From Ralstonia sp. RRA (GTDB lineage Bacteria > Pseudomonadota > Gammaproteobacteria > Burkholderiales > Burkholderiaceae), in NCBI RefSeq assembly GCF_037023145.1, contig NZ_CP146092.1, positions 62,001 to 126,000 of the forward strand: a stretch of 64,000 nt of DNA. The letters are read 5' to 3'. The position numbers and the translations under genes are program-made. The stretch's first letter is position 1. Each line of letters starts with the position of its first letter. This document shows, piece after piece, positions 61,214-64,000 of this stretch. Under the pieces are notes generated by a model that did no database searches, had not been told where the DNA came from, and was given only the letters and a program-made list of their open reading frames with translations.

Positions 61214-62665
61214 TCAAGCGAGCACCGCGTTCATCTTCTCCAGCGTGTGCTCACGGCTTTCGTTCTCAAACATGCCTTGCTGCAGAAACGCCTCCATGTC
61301 GGGATAGCGGGCGATGGCCTGGTCGGTCATCGGGTCGCTGCCGCGCGCATAGGCACCCACCGCAATCAGGTCGCGGTTGCGCTGGTAGCGGGCGTAGAGC
61401 TGCTTGAAACGGCGGGCGGTATCGAGCTGCTCGCGCGGCACGATGGCCGACATCACGCGGCTGATCGACTGTTCAACGTCGATGGCCGGGTAGTGCCCCT
61501 GCTCGGCCAGCTTGCGCGAGAGCACAAAGTGGCCGTCCAGAATCGCGCGCGCGGCGTCCGCAATCGGGTCCTGCTGGTCATCGCCTTCGGCCAGCACGGT
61601 GTAGAAGGCGGTAATCGAGCCACCGCGGCCGCTGGCGTCCACCATGCCGTTGCCGGCACGCTCCACCAGCGCGGGCAGCTTGGCAAACGCCGAAGGCGGA
61701 TAGCCCTTGGTGGCCGGCGGCTCGCCGATGGCCAGGGCGATCTCGCGCTGCGCCATCGCATAGCGTGTGAGCGAATCGACGATCAGCAGCACATTGCAGC
61801 CGCGGTCGCGGAAGTACTCGGCGATGGTGTGTGCGTAGGCGGCGCCCTGCAGGCGCATGAGCGGCGAGTTGTCAGCCGGCGCGGCCACCACGGCCGAGCG
61901 GGCGAGACCCTCCTCACCGAGGATTTCGTCAACGAATTCCTTCACTTCGCGGCCGCGCTCGCCGATCAGGCCAACCACCACCACGTCGGCCTGCGTGTAG
62001 CGGGCCATCATGCCCAGCAGCACGCTCTTACCGACGCCGGAGCCGGCAAACAGGCCCAGGCGCTGGCCTTGGCCCACGGTCAGCAAGCCATTGATGGCGC
62101 GCACGCCCACGTCGAGCACATGCTCGATCGGTTTGCGCTTGAGCGGGTTCAGCGGTGCCGGGGCCAGCGTGCCCCAGGCCAGATCTTCCTGCGGCCCCAA
62201 GGGGCCCTTGCCGTCCAGCGGCTCGCCGTTGGCATCCACCACACGGCCCAGCAGGCGCGGGCCCACGGGCAGGAACTTGCTGTGCGCGATGGTCGGGTCG
62301 GCGGCGTCGGTCGGCACGTGCTGCGGCTCCAGCGGGAACACGCGCGCGCCGGGCACCACGCCCACCAGATCCGTCTGCGGCATCAGGAAGGCGCGCTCTT
62401 CAGCAAAGCCCACCACTTCGGCCAGCACGTAGCGTGCTGCCCCGCTTCCGTTCGGCAGTTCCACACGGCAGGCGCTGCCCACGGGCAGCTTCAGGCCGAC
62501 CGCCTCCATGACCAGGCCAGCCACGCGCGTGAGCTTGCCGCACGTCACCACCGGGCGGGCCAGGCGGGCACGCTGCGCGGTCTGGCGCAGGTGCGCCTGC
62601 CACACGCGCACGTTGGGGTTGTTGGCAGCGGCTTGGGCGGTGGAGTGCACGGTCTCAAGCGACAT
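61214..62665 (-). CDS. fliI: Flagellum-specific ATPase FliI
   Basis: This 483-residue ATPase energises flagellar protein export. It has the Walker A motif [11 protein letters not shown], the Walker B region [19 protein letters not shown], and the FliI-specific segment [16 protein letters not shown] at 62665 is chosen because AGGAGG stands eight bases upstream; it overlaps the fliH end by 11 bases. Confidence 0.95.
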   Translation of the reverse strand: MSLETVHSTAQAAANNPNVRVWQAHLRQTAQRARLARPVVTCGKLTRVAGLVMEAVGLKLPVGSACRVELPNGSGAARYVLAEVVGFAEERAFLMPQTDLVGVVPGARVFPLEPQHVPTDAADPTIAHSKFLPVGPRLLGRVVDANGEPLDGKGPLGPQEDLAWGTLAPAPLNPLKRKPIEHVLDVGVRAINGLLTVGQGQRLGLFAGSGVGKSVLLGMMARYTQADVVVVGLIGERGREVKEFVDEILGEEGLARSAVVAAPADNSPLMRLQGAAYAHTIAEYFRDRGCNVLLIVDSLTRYAMAQREIALAIGEPPATKGYPPSAFAKLPALVERAGNGMVDASGRGGSITAFYTVLAEGDDQQDPIADAARAILDGHFVLSRKLAEQGHYPAIDVEQSISRVMSAIVPREQLDTARRFKQLYARYQRNRDLIAVGAYARGSDPMTDQAIARYPDMEAFLQQGMFENESREHTLEKMNAVLA

Positions 62666-63398
62666 GGAGCGCGCCTCCTGCCACACGCTCTGCTTCGGCG
62701 CGCTCACTGGCGATCCACGCGGTATCGCGGCCCAGCGCGCGGGTCAGTTCTGCCCAGCGGGTCTGCAGCGTGGCATCGGTCTCGCCAAAGCGGGTTTGCA
62801 CACGGCAGCCGCCGCGCTCGATGGCGGCGTCAACGATGATGGTCCAGCCGGCGGCAGCCAGCTCAGCACCCAGCATCTGGCGAATCAGTTCGGCATCGTC
62901 CGCATGCACGCGCAGCATGGCGGGTGCCGGTGCGGTGGGCGCATCGCCCAGTACCTCGCGGACGAGCGGCAACACACGCTCGGGCTGCGCATGCAACGCA
63001 CCCCGCAGAAACTGCTGCGCGAGCTGCAGCGCCAAGTCCACCAGCTCGTCGGCAACGTTGCCATTCAGTTGATCGATCGCGTCACGCACGGACTGCATCA
63101 GCGCCGCGATCTGCTTGGAATCTTCCTCGCCCTGGCGACGGCCTTGCTCGAAGCCATCCTGGAAGCCCTGGGCAAAACCATCGCGACGGCCTTCGTCGCG
63201 GGCAGTGGCCAGTTCGGCATCCAGCATCGCCTGCCATTCCTCTTCGGACATCGGCGGCTCTTCGGGTTCGGCCTCCGGCGGCGGGGGCGGCGGCGCGGCT
63301 TCAGCGGCGGCCTGCTTAGCCTGGCGCTCGAAGTCGGTCGGCTCCCATGGCTGGTATTCGACCAGCGTATCGCGCGGAATGATCGGCGGGCGCGGCAT
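62655..63398 (-). CDS. fliH: Flagellar assembly protein FliH
   Basis: This 247-residue protein regulates the FliI ATPase. It has a Pro/Glu-rich N-terminal part, the GxxxG-like helix region ([20 protein letters not shown]) typical of FliH, and a C-terminal domain beginning near residue 130. ATG at 63398 has GGAG upstream. It follows fliG by 41 bp. Confidence 0.93.
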   Translation of the reverse strand: MPRPPIIPRDTLVEYQPWEPTDFERQAKQAAAEAAPPPPPPEAEPEEPPMSEEEWQAMLDAELATARDEGRRDGFAQGFQDGFEQGRRQGEEDSKQIAALMQSVRDAIDQLNGNVADELVDLALQLAQQFLRGALHAQPERVLPLVREVLGDAPTAPAPAMLRVHADDAELIRQMLGAELAAAGWTIIVDAAIERGGCRVQTRFGETDATLQTRWAELTRALGRDTAWIASERAEAERVAGGALHVA

Positions 63399-63439
63399 CT
63401 CAGCGCTCCATCACGAACAAGGAAGCCAAGCGCGCGCGA

Positions 63440-64000
63440 TCAGACATACGCGTCCTCTGCCTTGCGGCCGATGGTGATTTCGCCCTCGTCGGCCAAGCGG
63501 CGCGCGATCACCAGAATCTCCTTCTGCTGCGCTTCGACTTCCGACACCTTGACCGGGCCGAGCACTTCCAGCTCTTCCTTGAGCATCATGCCGGCACGCT
63601 GCGACATGTTGGCGAATACCTTGTCGCGGAATTCCTGCTTGGCCCCCTTGAGCGCCACCACCAGCACTTCCTGGCTGACCTCGCGCAGCAGCGTCTGCAG
63701 GCTGCGGCCGTCCAGGTCGATCAGGTTGTCGAAGACGAACATCTTCTCGACGATGGCGTCGGCCAGTTCCGGATCGCGCGAGCGCACGCCTTCGATGACG
63801 GCGGACTCCACCGCGCTCGGCACCAGGTTGAGGATTTCTGCCGCCGTGAGCACGCCACCCATCGCGTTCTTCTTGCGGTGGTCGTTGCCTTGCAGCAGCT
63901 TGGTCAGCACGTCGTTCAGTTCGCGCAGGGCGCTCGGCTGAATGCCGTCGAGCGTGGCAATGCGCAGGATGGTGTCGTTGCGCAGGCGCTCGGTGAAATA
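63440..64000 (-). CDS. fliG: Flagellar motor switch protein FliG, C-terminal part
   Basis: The frame is open to the right edge, so only the last 186 residues are present. They include the middle and C-terminal domains with DPELADAIVEKMFVFDNL, DLDGRSLQTLLREVS and FANMSQRAGMMLKEELEVLG, all diagnostic for FliG, ending EGEITIGRKAEDAYV-like. FliG forms the rotor ring that contacts the stator and sets the direction of rotation. The first half lies outside the window. Confidence 0.95.
   Translation of the reverse strand, partial: YFTERLRNDTILRIATLDGIQPSALRELNDVLTKLLQGNDHRKKNAMGGVLTAAEILNLVPSAVESAVIEGVRSRDPELADAIVEKMFVFDNLIDLDGRSLQTLLREVSQEVLVVALKGAKQEFRDKVFANMSQRAGMMLKEELEVLGPVKVSEVEAQQKEILVIARRLADEGEITIGRKAEDAYV

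Noticed and set aside
1..64000. Prophage, transposon, CRISPR, rRNA or tRNA
   Set aside because: No integrase, transposase, regular spacer array, cloverleaf or rRNA-like sequence was recognised.

Overview
The window is GC-rich and densely coded, with no rRNA, tRNA, CRISPR array or transposase that I can recognise. Gene content points to a beta-proteobacterium of the Burkholderiales, most likely Ralstonia or a close relative: a fliG-H-I-J-K flagellar run, NodT-type RND efflux, an OprC-like copper receptor, cydAB and lutABC. This placement is inferred from gene content only.

Layout. 0-1.9 kb: the end of a membrane protein, a chimeric gene (N-terminal third of an acyl-CoA ligase joined to a small membrane protein) and an unknown membrane protein. 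2-8.3 kb: a TetR-controlled RND efflux system with a divergent outer-membrane lipoprotein. 8.4-33.5 kb: a large accessory catabolic region of three minus-strand operons. 33.8-41 kb: cydAB, lutABC and a FUSC-type transporter in one minus-strand run. 41-45 kb: a hybrid histidine kinase and two response regulators. 45-58.6 kb: small independent units, namely a LexA-box gene, a LysR/LysE pair, a copper receptor unit, an MFS transporter, an AI-2E-family protein, a DUF1345 protein, an FD-YT-GA repeat protein, a GNAT acetyltransferase and a DedA-rhodanese fusion. 59-64 kb: fliK, fliJ, fliI, fliH and the end of fliG.

The most interesting part is 8.4-33.5 kb. Three gap-free copies of a promoter element of about 117 bp (17104-17220, 27366-27483, 33355-33470) each sit upstream of one minus-strand operon. 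Each has a sigma70-like promoter (TTGA..-N17-TAATAT) and three CGGCC boxes exactly 22 bp apart, placed over the spacer, the start site and the early transcript. Next to copy A lies a gene for a single-chain protein with two TetR DNA-binding domains, the natural candidate for the shared repressor. Operon A encodes a 28-residue leader ORF, a DadA/PuuB-like flavoprotein, a PhyH dioxygenase and two tandem pairs of Tat-exported flavin amine oxidase plus membrane-anchored dihaem cytochrome c. Operon B encodes a Rid-family protein, DUF1329, DUF1302, an MMPL transporter, a YCF48-like propeller and a second PhyH protein that carries an in-frame stop. Operon C encodes an aldehyde dehydrogenase, an iron-type alcohol dehydrogenase, a Baeyer-Villiger-type monooxygenase and an alpha/beta hydrolase.

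Together these suggest a co-regulated route for a hydrophobic, perhaps alicyclic, amine: periplasmic oxidation with electrons passed to cytochrome c, then ketone to lactone or ester, hydrolysis, and two-step oxidation to an acid, with a dedicated envelope module. The logic matches known cyclohexylamine/cyclohexanone pathways and the NicA2-CycN nicotine oxidoreductase pair, but the substrate is not known from sequence.
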